Below, piece after piece: positions 17,598-28,527 of a stretch of 64,000 nucleotides of DNA. The notes below the pieces were generated by a model, which saw nothing but the letters and a program-made list of their open reading frames with translations, was not told the DNA's origin and did no database searches. Positions within the stretch are counted from its first letter, which is position 1. Every line of letters begins with the position of its first letter. Both the position numbers and the translations under genes were made by a program. The stretch comes from CAVOHU01 sp963817885 (GTDB taxonomy: Bacteria; Acidobacteriota; Vicinamibacteria; Vicinamibacterales; JAKQTR01), in assembly GCA_963817885.1 (NCBI GenBank), contig CAWFQE010000007.1, positions 310,001-374,000 of the forward strand, read 5' to 3'.

Positions 17598-18356
17598 TCA
17601 ACCGTATCGGTCGCCTGAAGACGGACCCAGACGTAGGGGTCCCAGCGCGCGTGCGTGACGGTGAGGTCGCTCGGAGCGCTGGGCCACCCGGGCGATTCGC
17701 GCCGTCGCGTCGCCGATGTCCCGAATCGTCGTCGGCTGCCTGCTCCAGTCGCCGACGCCGCTCCCGGATCCGTAGGCGGCGAACATCGTGGCTCCAGTCC
17801 TCGTCCGAGACGAGGTAGGGTTCAGCGATCCATCCGGTCAGTTGACGCAACGCGCTGACGGCCAGCCGCGGCACGGGGCGACGCAGGCGACCTTCATACG
17901 CCGGCTGCGCCTCGCTGACTTCGAAGGGAATGAGCCCCGAGGCCCTGACCATGTCGCGCGGCAGTCTCGCCGGGCGCGTGCGCCAGGCGTGCGAGGTCGA
18001 CCGCCGCCAGGTAGCTGACGCCCGCCTGCGCGGCCAGAGCCCGCAGGATGTCACTCGAAGACGGCCAGGCCGAGGCTGCTGGAGCTGCGCGCCGAGCTTG
18101 AGGCCTGACCGCCGCTGTTCGTGCAGCGCCTGCTGGAGCGCGGCGGCCGTGATGGCGCTCTGGTGGATGAGCAGGACGCCGAGCTTGAGCGGTGGCACCG
18201 ATGCAGCGGCATTCGGCCGGCGTTCGCGCGGCATCGCGCAAGCTTGCGCTGGGTGCCCAGTTCCGAGACACGCCGACGAGCAGTACCAGAGCGCCGTTGA
18301 CGGTGAATCCCGCATGCGCCACGCGCACCAGGAGATCCGGCCGCCAGCAATGGCAT
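17598..18356 (-). CDS. MshEN (GspE/PilB N-terminal)-domain protein in flagellar operon, frameshifted
   Basis: Fragments in three frames give an MshEN-type domain: KLGVLLIHQSAITAAALQQA (about 18185), DILRALAAQAGVSYLAAVDL (about 18040) and ALRQLTGWIAEPYLVSDED (about 17830). This is the c-di-GMP-binding N-terminal fold of type II secretion/type IV pilus ATPases, without an ATPase. The first ~150 nt and the end are uncertain: a GC3-rich frame (WDPYVWVRLQATDTVEDLLL) runs on towards flgF, so the stop could be 17598 or 17527. A role as c-di-GMP input to the rod/switch genes is inference. Confidence 0.45.
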
Positions 18357-18769
18357 TCACTCCGAGCGCACCGAGCCATGGTCGCCCTCCTTGCTGCGCC
18401 GCCGCTTGTCCGGGCCCGCGTCGCGTCGGCCAGTTTCAGTCGCAGGCTGACCTCGCCTTCCGAGACCTGCTTCACCGATCGCGATCTCCTGCACCGATTC
18501 GGCCACGGCGCGCCAGTCGTGCCACCTTGCCGTTGGTTGGGCGCGACGCCCGGCCGACACCGGGGTCGGAGACCCGACCCAGTTCCAGCGCCACTGCGCG
18601 GAAGCTGGCCTCGGTGGTGTCGGTCAGCAGCTCCAGCGCGTCTGCCAGAACGGGACGAGGCGGTCGCTGACGCTCGCCGTTGCGGCGTGCCATCCGGACC
18701 AGTTGCCACGCGATGGCCAGTTCGACGAGCGCCACGCCGACTGCCACGATCGCAGACGTATTCCGTCAT
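18357..18769 (-). CDS. small membrane-anchored flagellar-operon protein (DUF6115-like), frameshifted
   Basis: From ATG at 18769 the corrected reading is MTEYV-AIVAVGVALVELAIAW, one N-terminal membrane helix. It is followed by a basic linker, a helical segment (ALELLTDTTEASFRAVALEL) and a C-terminal helix-turn-helix-like end (VQEIA, then SEGEVSLRLKLADATR). That architecture resembles DUF6115-type proteins of flagellar operons; I am unsure of the family. At least three indels. It starts in an ATGA overlap with fliN/Y. Confidence 0.45.
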
Positions 18770-19557
18770 TGGGCTGTACCTCACGCGACCCATCGATCGC
18801 ACGCGGTCGGTGGTGCTGACCACCTCGGTGACGCGGACGCCGTAGTTGCCCGCGACGACCACAACCTCACCGCGAGCAATTACCTTGCCGTTGACCAGGA
18901 CGTCCACCGGCTCGTCGGGCGATCGGCCCAGGTCGATGATCGATCCCGGGCCGAGGCGCGACGAGTGCCTGGATGGGCATCTCGGTCTCGCCGAACCGCA
19001 CCGTGAGCGGCAGGTCGATGTCCATCAGCAGATCGAGGTTGGGCGGCAGGCCGGCGGCGCCCTGGGGCGGAGTCTCGACCGGCCGATACGGCACGGCGGC
19101 GACAGCCGGCTGCCGGTTGCGCTCGAACCGCAGCGCGACGCGCAGCGTGAAATCCGGGGCAACCGGATACTCGAATGCGGCCGGGGCGAGGGAGCCGGTG
19201 GGGCCGTCCTGCACCACGTCCTTCACGGTGACCTTGCCGCCAGACGAGCTTCGGGCCGCTGGCTGAGGGACCCGGCGGCCTGCGCGGCCAGCTCCGTCAG
19301 CGTGTCGACGACGTCACCGGGCGCCGCCGTCGGCCGCTCCGAGCACCATCGAGGTGAGCCGCCTGCGCGTCCGCGTCCGACATGGTGAGCCACCAGGGTG
19401 CCGCCCTCCGGGCCGGAGACGGCGCAGCGGATCGTCCAGCCCGCGATCCAGCTCCGTCCGATCGGGGCCGCGCTCGGTCTCGACCTGCAGAAACGCCGCC
19501 GATGACCGAGGCCAGTTCCTCGGCAAACGCGCTGACAATCTGCTGGTCGCCCACCAT
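18766..19557 (-). CDS. fliN: flagellar switch protein FliN/FliY-type with N-terminal domain (frameshifts)
   Basis: Starts MVGDQQIVSAFAEELASVIG after GGAGGAGGAC. The C-terminal SpoA domain is clear in two pieces: LDLLMDIDLPLTVRFGETEM (about 18985-19045), and DVLVNGKVIARGEVVVVAGNYGVRVTEVV (about 18810-18905). About 150 residues precede it, as in FliY. FliN/Y forms the lower C ring and may carry a CheC/CheX-like module, but the breaks hide any catalytic motif. A second, short FliN lies at 28524-28841. Confidence 0.75.
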
Positions 19558-19567
19558 GTCCTCCTCC

Positions 19568-20555
19568 TCAGGCCGTGCGTCGCGCGAGCGTTCGGCCGGT
19601 TCGATCGAGCGACACGCCGAGTGCCCTGATCGAGCCGCATCAGCCGGCCCCGGAACTTCGCGCGTTCCGCCGATCAGCACGTCCACGCTGTCCCGCACGC
19701 CGCGGCCGAGCGACAGCACGTCGCCCGGCCGCAGTGCGAAGATTTCGCGTGCCGGGATCTGCGTCTCGATGACGGCGGTCGACCGGCAGCGACACCGCGA
19801 CAGGCTCTCGTGCAGGCGCCGCGCTTCGGTGGCGGTCGGATCGCGGCGCATCGCTGCCAGCCCTGCGCGAAGCGCGACCCGACCGCCTCGATGAGCGTGG
19901 CCGGCAGGCACAGGTTCAGCATCCCGCGCGTCTCGGCGATGCGAACGTCGAAGCCCATCAGGATGACGGCCTCGTTGGGCGCCGCGACCTGCAGCATCTG
20001 CGGCCGCGTCTCGCGGGCCTGGATCGCGAAGTGGATGTCCGTGATCGACCGCCACACCTCGCTCAGGTTCTCGAGCATGAGCTTGATGACGCCGTCGATG
20101 ACGTTGTGCTCGATCTCGGTCAGGGCGCGGTCGGCCGCCGTGCTGTGCCCGCGCCCGCCGAGCATCCGGTCGATCATCGTGAAGGCGACGGCCGGGTTCA
20201 GCTCGAGTGCGCTCAGGCCGTCGACCGGGCTCATGCTGAAGCGCGTAGAACGCCGTCGGGTCGGGCAGCGACATCAGCACTTCGGAGTACGTGAACTGCT
20301 CGACCGACGCCACCGTCACTTCGGTCGCGCTCCGAAGGTAGGCCGACAGCGAGGTTGCCACGTTGCGCGCGAACCGGTCGTGCAGGAAGTGCAGCGATCG
20401 GATCTGCTCCTTCGACACACGGTCCGGGCGCCGGAAGTTGTAGGTGATCAGCTTCCCGGTCGGCGCGTTCGAGGTTGCGGCGACGCGGCGTCTCGATGGT
20501 CTTCGCCGAGCCGAGCAGGCGAATCGATTTCTTCCTGCGAGAGGATCTTGCCCAT
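19568..20555 (-). CDS. fliM: flagellar motor switch protein FliM (frameshifts)
   Basis: Starts MGKILSQEEID, the CheY-P-binding N-terminus (LSQxEID). It continues in other frames with FRRPDRVSKEQIRSLHFLHDRFARN, SLPDPTAFYALS, then a long clean stretch MSPVDGLSALELNPAVAFTMIDRMLGGRG, and the SpoA-like end ALRPGDVLSLGRGVRDSVDVLI. Breaks lie near 20525, 20480, 20440, 20245, 19860 and 19790. It ends at TGA 19568-19570, 10 nt before fliN/Y. It forms the middle of the C ring. Confidence 0.85.
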
Positions 20556-21296
20556 CAGCGCTTCTCCGGCATCACGGAGGCGGCCCGCAGGCTCGTCGCG
20601 CAGGCGCGACAGCGCGAGCGATCGAAGCTGCGACACGCGCGATTCGCTGACGCCGAGCACCGCGCCGATCTCGGCCATCGTCAGCTCTTCTTCGTAGTAG
20701 AGCGCGAGCACGTGGCGCTCGCGCTCGGGCAGATCCTGGAGCGCCCGCGCCAGGTGCTGGCGCAGCTCGGTGCGCTCCAGCTTGACCTCGGGCCCCTCGT
20801 CGGGGTCGATGCACCACTCGAGCAGCGAGCCGCCGTCGGGCGTGGCCGAGTCGAGCTGGCGCAGGGTGCCGAGCTCGAGCGTCTTCACCTGGTCCAGGAC
20901 CTTGGTGTACTCCTCCGGGCTGAGCCGCATCGCCTGCGCGACGTCCTGCTCGGTCGGCTCGCGCCCGAGCTCGTGCCGGAGGCGCGCGACGGTCGAGTCG
21001 AGATCGCGCCGGAGCTTGCGGAGCGAGCGCGGCGCCCAGTCGAGGTCGCGCAGCGCGTCGAGCATCGCGCCCTGCAGGCGCCGGCGCGCGAACGCGTCGA
21101 AGGGCACGCCCATCGAGGGCTGGTACCGGCGCGCCGCTTCGATCAGGCCGATGACCCCGACGCTGATGAGGTCCACCATCTCGACCTGTGCCGGCAGCCG
21201 CTGCGCCAGGCGGTGCGCCATGCGCCTTCACCAGGCCCGACGTGGTCGGTGACGAGCCGGTTGCACTCGCTCGTCATCAGCATGGGTCGTCATCAT
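20555..21296 (-). CDS. fliA: flagellar sigma factor FliA (sigma-28), frameshifts at both ends
   Basis: The central 220 residues are intact: region 2 (VEMVDLISVGVIGLIEAARRYQP), region 3, and region 4 (LPERERHVLALYYEEELTMAEIGAVLGVSESRVSQLRSLAL). The N-terminus (ECNRLVTDHVG-LVKA) is split near 21240, and the open frame runs into fliM, so a base change before 20557 is needed to reach the overlapping TGATG. It drives late flagellar genes such as the flagellin at 4084; FlgM is its inhibitor. Confidence 0.88.
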
Positions 21297-22167
21297 GCGC
21301 ACCGCGGCACCTCCACCTCGAACGAGCCGCTCGATCGCGTGCGGGCCCCGAACGCGTCAGCCGCAAGCCCGGGCCACCCGAGGGGTGGATTCCCGCCAGG
21401 CGTGTCGCCAGCATGCGAAAGCACCGGCTGGCCGGCGCCTGCGGGGACTGGTCGACGATGGCGCGCTGTTCCAGCACCGCTTCGCGGCACGCCCGGATCC
21501 CAGGCGACGAAGCCCGTAGTAGCGAAGCTGCCGTCCCAGGAACCGGTCGCGCTGCGGTCTCCAGCTGGCGGAAGACGAGATCCGCCTCCTCTGCGCCGTG
21601 CGCGCCGTTGACGACGATGCCGACGTCCTTGTCGGGCGCGGCTTGCGCGAGCACCTTGATGATCGCGTAGGCATCCACCACGGCGCTCGGATCGATCGAG
21701 GTCACCAGCAGAACGCGCTCGCTGCCACCAGCAGATCGACGACGTTGTCGGAGATGCCGGCGGCCGTGTCGATGAGGAGGAAGTCGAGGTCGCTGGCTGA
21801 TCGTCCGCCAGCCCGTGCGCCAGCCGCTGCCACTGGCTCGCCGTCAGCGACGGTCAGTTCGCGCAGGCCCGAGCTGGCGGGAATCACCTGGACCCCGAGC
21901 GGACCCTTCACGACGATGTCCTTCATCTTCTTGTCGCCGACCAGCACGTGGCCGACGTTGGACGACGGCGTCAGGCCCAGCAGGACGTCCACGTTGCCCA
22001 GGCCGAAATCCGCGTCGAGGATCGCCACGCGCTGGCGCAGGCGCGCCAGCGCCACCGCCAGGTTGACGACGACGCTGGTCTTTCCGACGCCACCCTTGCC
22101 GCTCGCGACCGCGATGGTGACCGGGCCGGCGGTCCGAGGCGGAATCAGTTCGCTCAGTGGCTGCCAT
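21290..22167 (-). CDS. flhG: MinD-like ATPase FlhG (FleN), frameshifts
   Basis: Deviant Walker A VASGKGGVGKTSVVVNLAVAL (about 22080-22140), then ILDADFGLGNVDVLLGL and the Walker B-type LDFLLIDTAAGISDNVVDLL. The C-terminal part (VTSIDPSAVVDAYAIIK) is in another frame after ~21710. FlhG limits flagellar number and position through FlhF and the flagellar master regulators. It lies between flhF and fliA, as in polar flagellates. Confidence 0.85.
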
Positions 22168-22189
22168 GTCGTCTCCTGCCGCTGACGTT

Positions 22190-23165
22190 CTAGCCGAGCA
22201 CTCGCGCGCTCAGGCCCTGGCGCCGTCGCCCGCTCGAGATCCTCCGGCACCCGCTGCCCGGTGCCGAGGTACGAGATCGGAAGCTCGAGCTCCCGGAGCA
22301 CGCCGACCAGCGGGGCGAGCGACTCGGCTTCGTCGAGCTTCGTCAGCACGACGCGGTTCGGTCGCGCCACCCGGTAGCGCTCGCAGATTCGGGCGACATC
22401 CCGCGCGGGGGTGCCGGCCGCGATGCACCAGGTGCGTCCGCACGCCGGTCCGCCCGCCAAGCACGTCGAAGAACTCGCGGGCGCTCGGGTCGCCCGGCGA
22501 CCGGCCGGCGGTGTCCACCAGCACCGACGACGCGGCGGCCCTTCAGTGCCCGCTCGAGCTCCGGCGCCGTGCGCGCCACCGTGAACGGCGAACCGATGAT
22601 GTCGGCGTAGAGCCGCAGCTGTTCGACGGCGCCCACCCGGAACCCGTCGGCGGCCACCAGGCCCAGGCGCTGACCTTGGCGCGCGCGTTCCTGCGCCGCG
22701 ATCTTCGCGATGGTCGTCGTCTTGCCCGACGCCCGGCGGGCCGACGAACACCTCGATCGGCGACCACGGCTCGTCGCCGGCCGCCAGCGGCGCCGAGCCG
22801 CTCCGCGAGGGCCAGCCGCAGGCTCCGCATCGAGGCGCCGCGGCGGCGATCCCCGGGCACCGCGTCGGCGACCTCGGTCGGCGAGCGCGCGATCCATGCC
22901 GCTCGCGCAGAGGCGGGCGATCGTGGCTCTCGCGCGGCCGGGTGCCTGCTCGACCTGACGCTGAGGCACCACACTGGGGTCGGCTCTCCGACACTCGCGC
23001 TCGACGGCCGCGGTGACTTCGCACCTCCCGGCCGCCCAGCCACCCGGCAGGCCCCGGCCTGGCCACCAGCCTGGTCGACAGCACGAGCGCGTCGGGCCCC
23101 AGCTCGATCCGGGCCAGCGCCAGCGCTTCCTGAACGGTCGGCATGCGATAGCGCTTCAGTTGCAT
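22190..23165 (-). CDS. flhF: SRP-type GTPase FlhF, frameshifts
   Basis: Starts MQLKRYRMPTVQEALALARIELGPDALVLSTR, the FlhF B-domain start. The NG GTPase domain is visible across frames: the P-loop region PxGxGKTTTIAKIAA (about 22715), LGLVAADGFRVGAVEQLRLYADI, LVDTAGRSPGD near 22505, and NRVVLTKLDEAESLAPL near 22335. Stop TAG at 22190-22192. FlhF places the flagellum, usually at the pole. Confidence 0.85.
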
Positions 23166-23209
23166 GATCGATGTTTCCAGCCGAGCGATTCGGGACGGCC
23201 CCGACGTCT

Positions 23210-25249
23210 TCAGTCGAGCACCGCAATCGGCGTTACCCGGACGTGGGGCGGAATCTCGTTGTGCGACAGCACGCTGACGTGCGGCAGCACCCGGGCGAAG
23301 AACCGCCAGAGGTGAAGCCGCAGCGCCGGAGTGCAGAGAAGCACAGGTTGTGCCACGGCCTGTTCGAGCGCCCGGCCGATCCGGCTGGCCAGGCTCTGCG
23401 CTTCGGCCGGATTCATCGCGAGCACCGGCCCCTGGTCGGTCCGCACGAGCGATCCGAGCAGCCGCTCCTCGAGTGAGGGCGCGAGGCCGATGACGGGCAC
23501 CTCGCCCTTGTCGTTCTGGAACTGCTTGCAGATGGCCCGACCGAGCGCGGTCCGCGCGGCCTCGGTCAGCACGTCGGCGTCGTGCGAGACGACGGCCGCG
23601 TCGGCCAGCGCCTCGAGGATCGTGGTCAGGTCCTTGACCGGCACGCGCTCGCGCAGCAGCTGCCGCAGGACGCGCTGGATGTCGCCGAGCGACAGCGACC
23701 TTCGGGACCAGGTCCTCGACGAGCTTCGGCGAGGCCACTGCGCCACGCGGTCGACCATCTCCTTGACCTGCTGGCGCCCGACCAGGTCGGGCAGGAAGGT
23801 CCGAATGGTCTCGGACAGGTGGGTCGACAGCGCCGTGGTCGGATCGACCACGGTGTAGCCGGCGGCGCTGGCCCGCTCGCGCTGCTCGGCCCCAATCCAG
23901 AGCGCCGGCAGGCCGAACGCCGGCTCGCGCGTGGGCGTGCCCTCGATCGTGCGCGGTCACCGTCCCCGGGTCGATCGCCAGCAGGCGCTCCGGGAACAGC
24001 TCGCCGCGTGCCACTTCGACGCCCTTCAGCGAGAATCGAGTAGGTCCGCGGGGCCGAGCTGCAGGTTGTCGGCGATGTGCACCGAGGGCACGACGATGCC
24101 CGCTCTCGGTCGCGATCTGCCGCCGGATGGCCCGCACACGCGAGAGCAGCATGCCGCCCTGCTTCTCGTCCACGAGCGGAATCAGCGCGTAGCCGAGCTC
24201 GACGGCCAGCGGGTCGACGCCGACGGCCGGCTCGATGGCTTCGGTCGGCGGCGGCGCCGCCTGTTCTTCGTCCTCTGCGGCCCGCGCCTCGTCCTTGCGA
24301 TGGCTCAGTAGGCCGCAGCGCCCAGGATGCAGGCCATCAGGAGGAACGGCAGCTTGGGCAGGCCGGGGATGGCCGCCAGGCCGAAGAGCACGGTCGGCGG
24401 CGATCGCCATCGGCCGCACGCGCGACAGCAGTTGCACGGCGACTTCCTCGCCCAGGTTCGCCTCGGAGGCTGCGCGCGTGGTGATCAAGCCGCCCGACAC
24501 CGACACGAGCAGGGCCGGGATCGCGGTGACCAGGCCCTCGCCCACCGTCAGGATGGTGTAGGTCTGCGCCGCGGTCACCAGGTCGAGCCCGTGCTGGAAG
24601 ACGCCGATGATGAGGCCCGCGACGATGTTCACGCCGGTGATGAGCACCGCCGCCAGCGCGTCCCGCTGCGTGAACCGGATGGCGCCGTCCATCGCACCGT
24701 AGAAGTCGGCTTCCCGCCGGATCCGGTTCGCGGCGGTCCTGCGCCTCGCGCTCGTCGATCAGCCCGGCGTTCAGGTCGGCGTCGATCGCCATCTGCTTGC
24801 CGGGCAGCGCGTCGAGGGTGAACCTCGCGGTGACCTCGGAGATGCGGACCGCGCCGTGGTTGATGACGATGTACTGGATGGCGATCAGGACGAGGAAGAC
24901 GACGATGCCGACGACGTAGTTGCCGCCGACGACGAACTGGCCGAACGACATGATCACGTTGCCGGCGGCCTCCACGCCGTCCGCGCCGTGCAGCAGCACC
25001 AGGCGCGTCGAGGCGACGTTCAGCGACAGGCGCAGCAGGGTCAGGACCAGGAGCAGCGACGGAAACACCGAGAACTCGATGGGCTCGCGGACGTAGATCG
25101 CCGTCAGCAGCAGCACGACGGCCAGGCCGATGTCGACCGACAGCAGCAGGTCGAGCAGCAGCGGCGGCAGCGGCACGATCATCAGCAGCACGACCGACAC
25201 CACCGCCGCCGGGGCGACGAAGTGACTGAACGGACGTCTTCTTCCGCAC
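23210..25249 (-). CDS. flhA: flagellar export gate protein FlhA (frameshifts)
   Basis: The N-terminal membrane part includes VVSVVLLMIVPLPPLLLDLL, REPIEFSVFPSLLLVLTLLRLSLNVASTR and the FHIPEP-region-like ARFTLDALPGKQMAIDADLN. The cytoplasmic C-terminal domain is clear at 23210-23850 (DPTTALSTHLSETIRTFLPDLVGRQQV, SLGDIQRVLRQLLRERVPV). The start is uncertain (GTG 25249 or TTG 25264). Several breaks lie between ~23700 and 24750. Membrane component of the flagellar type III export gate. Confidence 0.85.
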
Positions 25250-25287
25250 GGGATGTTCGGCCAACGTGGACCTTCCTTTGCGCCGCG

Positions 25288-26362
25288 CTACAGCACCAGC
25301 TGCTTCAGCCTGATCAGGTACGCCAGCACTTCGGCCACGGCCTCGAACAGATCGGCCGGCACGAAGTCGCCGATCTCGACACCCTTGTAGAGGGCCTGCG
25401 CAAGCGGCCACGTTCTCGACGACCGGAACGCCGTGCTCGCGCGCCAGGGCCTTGATCCGCTGCGCCACCAGGTTCTGCCCCTTGGCCACCACGCGCGGCG
25501 CCGGCATGGCGCCGCGGCGGTACTCCAGCGCCACGGCGTAGTGCGTCGGGTTGGTGATGACGACGGTCGCCTTCGGCACGGCCTTCATCATCCGCCGCCG
25601 GACCATCTCGCGCTGGACGCGGCGGACCCGTGCCTTGATCTCGGGATTGCCGTCGGTCAGCTTGGCGTCGTCTTTGACCTCGTCCTTGGTCATCTTCAGC
25701 GAGTTGGTGAACCGCCACTTCTGGACGGCGTAGTCGGCCGCGGCGATGGCGATGAGATACACCGCGACCTGCCGGAGCAGCCGGTCGGCGACGCGCCAGC
25801 CTTCCAGCGCGGCCTGCGGGGCCGACAGCCGGATCATCGATCCGCTCGCATCGAGAAGCTGCGCGAATGGCGTTGACGCTCAGCACGCTGACGATGACCA
25901 CGCCGACCACCATCCGGATCGAGTCGATGCCGCCCTGCTTGAACCCCAGCCGCTTGATGCCCTGCGCCGGGTTCAGCCGCGTGAAATCGATCTTCAGCGC
26001 GCTCGGCGAGAACAGCCAGCCGCCCTGCAGCGACTGGACGGCGACGACCGCCGCCGCCACCGTCAGCGCAATCGGCCCGGTCACGAGCGCGACCGTCCTG
26101 AGCCCGTCGATCGCCACGCCGTAGATCTCGCCAACCACCACGTCGCGCAGCGGCGATTGCCGAGATGCGCTGGACGCCTCGGACCGTCATCGCCCGAATC
26201 CCCTCCATCGCGCTGCCACCGGTCCAGGCGAGCGCGGCAATGGCTGCCACCAGTGCCGGCGACGTGTGCCGCCTCGCGGCTCCGGGCGATCTGGCCCTTC
26301 TCGCGCGCGTCCTTGAGGCGCCTCGCGGTCGGTTTCTCGGTGCGATCGGAGTTGCTGGCCAT
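25288..26362 (-). CDS. flhB: flagellar export switch protein FlhB (frameshifts)
   Basis: Starts MASNSDRTEKPTARRLKDAREKGQIARSREA, the FlhB signature. The C-terminal domain keeps the autocleavage motif NPTH in the stretch ITNPTHYAVALEYRRG (about 25550) and ends YLIRLKQLVL-stop (25288). Frames change near 26285, 26150, 25850 and 25405. It sets the switch from rod/hook to filament-type substrates. Confidence 0.87.
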
Positions 26363-26380
26363 GTGATCCCGGCTTCCGGG

Positions 26381-27143
26381 CTACTTGAACGCCGAGGGCC
26401 ATGCGAATCGCGACGCCGAGCGCGGTATCGGCCATGCGCATCACCAGGCCGGGAGCCGACGCCAATCGCGGCGGAGAGCGCGAGCAGGCCGACCAGCACG
26501 CGGATCGGGAAGCCGATGACCATCAGATTCATGGCCGGCGCGACACGCGCGATCAGGCCGAGCGCGAGCTCGACCATCAGCAGCACGATGATGACCGGCA
26601 TGGCCAGGCGAAAGCCCAGCGTGAAGACAATCCCGAGCATCGTGGACGCCGAGCCGGCCAGCGACGGACCGATCGACCCCGCCCCGACCGGCATCGCCCG
26701 GTACGATTCCGCCAGCGCGCGGATCAGCGACGTGATGACCGTCGATCGCCAGGAACGTGATGATGGCGAGGCTGCTGTAGAGCGCGGCAATCAGGTTGTT
26801 CCGGACGCCGCTCTGCGGATCGATGACCGAGGCGTAGGACAGGCCGATCTGCACGCCCGCCAGCTGGCCCGCCAGCTCGGCTCCGGCCGTCAGGACGCGG
26901 ATCGACATCCCGAGCGCGAGCCCAATCGCGACTTCGCGCGCGATGATGATGACCAGGCCGGAGAGGGTCACCGAGGCCGGGCACGTCCACCAGCGGCATC
27001 AGGATCATCGCCAGGACCGCGGTGAGGCCGAGCTTGATCTGCGCCGGCGCGTACGTGCCCCCGAAGTTGGGGGCCGTCATGACGAGGATCCCCGGGCGGA
27101 CCAGCAGCAGGCCGAGACGAGTCAGCAGTCCGAGTTCGTTCAT
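26381..27143 (-). CDS. fliR: flagellar export protein FliR (frameshifts)
   Basis: MNELGLLTRLGLLLVRPGILVMTAPNFGG start. Membrane segments with REVAIGLALGMSIRVLTAGAELAGQ, a loop IGLSYASVIDPQSGVRNN, and GIVFTLGFRLAMPVIIVLLMVELALGLI follow in shifting frames (breaks near 26970, 26740, 26455 and 26395). Stop TAG at 26381-26383. FliR is part of the FliPQR export pore; ~253 aa as expected. Confidence 0.85.
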
Positions 27144-27409
27144 CGAACCAGTTCCGGCAGCCGCTCGATCAGCTGGCGCGAGAACCCGGTCACCAGCCGC
27201 ATCATCCAGGGAAACGTCAGGGCGAAGACGATGAAGATGGCGGCGGCCCGCGGCAGGAACGCCAGGACGTTGTCCTGGATGGAGGTGACCGTCTGGAAGA
27301 TGCTGACCAGGATGCCTGCGACCAGCCCGGCGGCCAGCATCGGAAGGCTGACGATCATCGCCATCTCGATGGCCTGCCGCACGATTCCGACCACCAGCGC
27401 CTCTGACAC
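27140..27409 (-). CDS. fliQ: flagellar export protein FliQ
   Basis: 89 aa from GTG with GGGGGA upstream. Two membrane helices with VRQAIEMAMIVSLPMLAAGLVAGILVSIFQTVTSIQDN, the FliQ signature. Intact. The literal sequence joins it in frame to fliP because of an inserted base at the fliP end; the FliQ-type start and family lengths show two genes. It overlaps fliR by four bases. Confidence 0.92.
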   Translation of the reverse strand: MSEALVVGIVRQAIEMAMIVSLPMLAAGLVAGILVSIFQTVTSIQDNVLAFLPRAAAIFIVFALTFPWMMRLVTGFSRQLIERLPELVR

Positions 27410-27417
27410 GACTCCCC

Positions 27418-28165
27418 CTAGAAGAAACTGCGGACGACCGCGCTCGACGAGCAGGTTCCATCCGTCGATCATCACGAACAGCAGCACCTTGAATGGCAGC
27501 GACACCATGGCCGGCGGCAACTGCATCATCCCCATCGAGAGCAACGTGGTGGACACCACCAGGTCGATGAGCAGAAACGGGATGAACAGGAAGAACCCCA
27601 TCTGGAAGCCGGTCTTCAGCTCCGAGATGATGAAGGCCGGCATCACCGCGCGCATGGGCAGGTCCTCGGCGGTCTTCGGCCGGGGCAGCTTCGCCAGGTC
27701 GAGGAACAGCGCCAGGTCTTTCTCGCGCGTCTGTTTCACCATGAACGTTCGCAGCGGCGGCGTGGCGCGGGTCACGGCCTCGGTGGCGTCAATCTTCCCC
27801 GAGAGCGCAGGCTGCAACGCGAGCGTGTTCACCTGCTCGGCCACCGGCGCCATCACGAACATCGTGAGGAACAGCGCAAGGCCGATCAGGATCTGGCTGG
27901 ATGGCATCTCCTGCGTGCCGAGCGCCTGGCGGAGGAAATGAAAGACGATCACGATCCTCGTGAACGAGGTCATCGTCATCAGGACGGCCGGCACGAAGGT
28001 CAGCAGCGTGAGCAGGAGGACGATCTGCAGCGGCGCGGACACGGTCCCCGCCCCTTCGATCTTCAGTTCGAGCGTCCGCTGCGGCACCTGCGGCGGCTGG
28101 GCCCCCTCGGCGGAGGCGGCGCCGACCAGCGCCAGGACGATCAGCACCAGGACGACGCGTTTCAC
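27418..28165 (-). CDS. fliP: flagellar export protein FliP (one inserted base near its end)
   Basis: GTG start with a signal sequence, then LTLLTFVPAVLMTMTSFTRIVIVFHFLRQALG and RAVMPAFIISELKTGFQMGF, both diagnostic. Removing one C near 27442 changes the ending to VVRSFF-stop, the normal FliP tail, with TAG at 27418. The span of 748 minus 1 gives 249 codons. Core of the export pore. GTGA overlap with fliO. Confidence 0.92.
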
Positions 28166-28527
28166 GAGGCGGCCTCCGGTCGCGATCCCAGGCTCCGGTC
28201 CAGCGTGTCGGTGAAGGCGGGCGGCGACGGCGACAATTCCGTCAGGAACGACACCTGCGCGGGCGTGAGTCCCAGCAGGAGGCGACGGCCCTCGATGGTC
28301 ACGATGGCGAGTGCTCTGCGTTCTCCGAGCGAGAAACCTGTCTCGACGCTGATGGCCGTGCGTGATTTGCCTCCGCCAAGCCGGATGCTGCCCCGCCGGA
28401 TGAGCCAGGCGAACAGCGCCACCAGCAGGACGACCAGCGTGGCCACCACCAGAGCCTGGAAACCGCCACCTGGCTCGGCGGATGGCCATGCCGGCTGGGG
28501 ATCGACCATCAAGGCTGCGGCCGTCAC
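28162..28527 (-). CDS. fliO: flagellar biosynthesis protein FliO
   Basis: 121 aa. One membrane helix (ALVVATLVVLLVALFAWLI), then a cytoplasmic domain with SVETGFSLGERRALAIVTIEGRRLLLGLTPAQV, the FliO/FliZ pattern. The GTG start at 28527 overlaps the fliN stop (GTGA); ATG 28509 is the alternative. FliO helps assemble FliP into the pore. Confidence 0.85.
   Translation of the reverse strand: MTAAALMVDPQPAWPSAEPGGGFQALVVATLVVLLVALFAWLIRRGSIRLGGGKSRTAISVETGFSLGERRALAIVTIEGRRLLLGLTPAQVSFLTELSPSPPAFTDTLDRSLGSRPEAAS

Noticed and set aside
21702..24692. Apparent 996-aa open frame on the minus strand
   Set aside because: It stitches parts of flhA, flhF and flhG with out-of-frame stretches; family motifs and lengths show three separate genes joined by indels.
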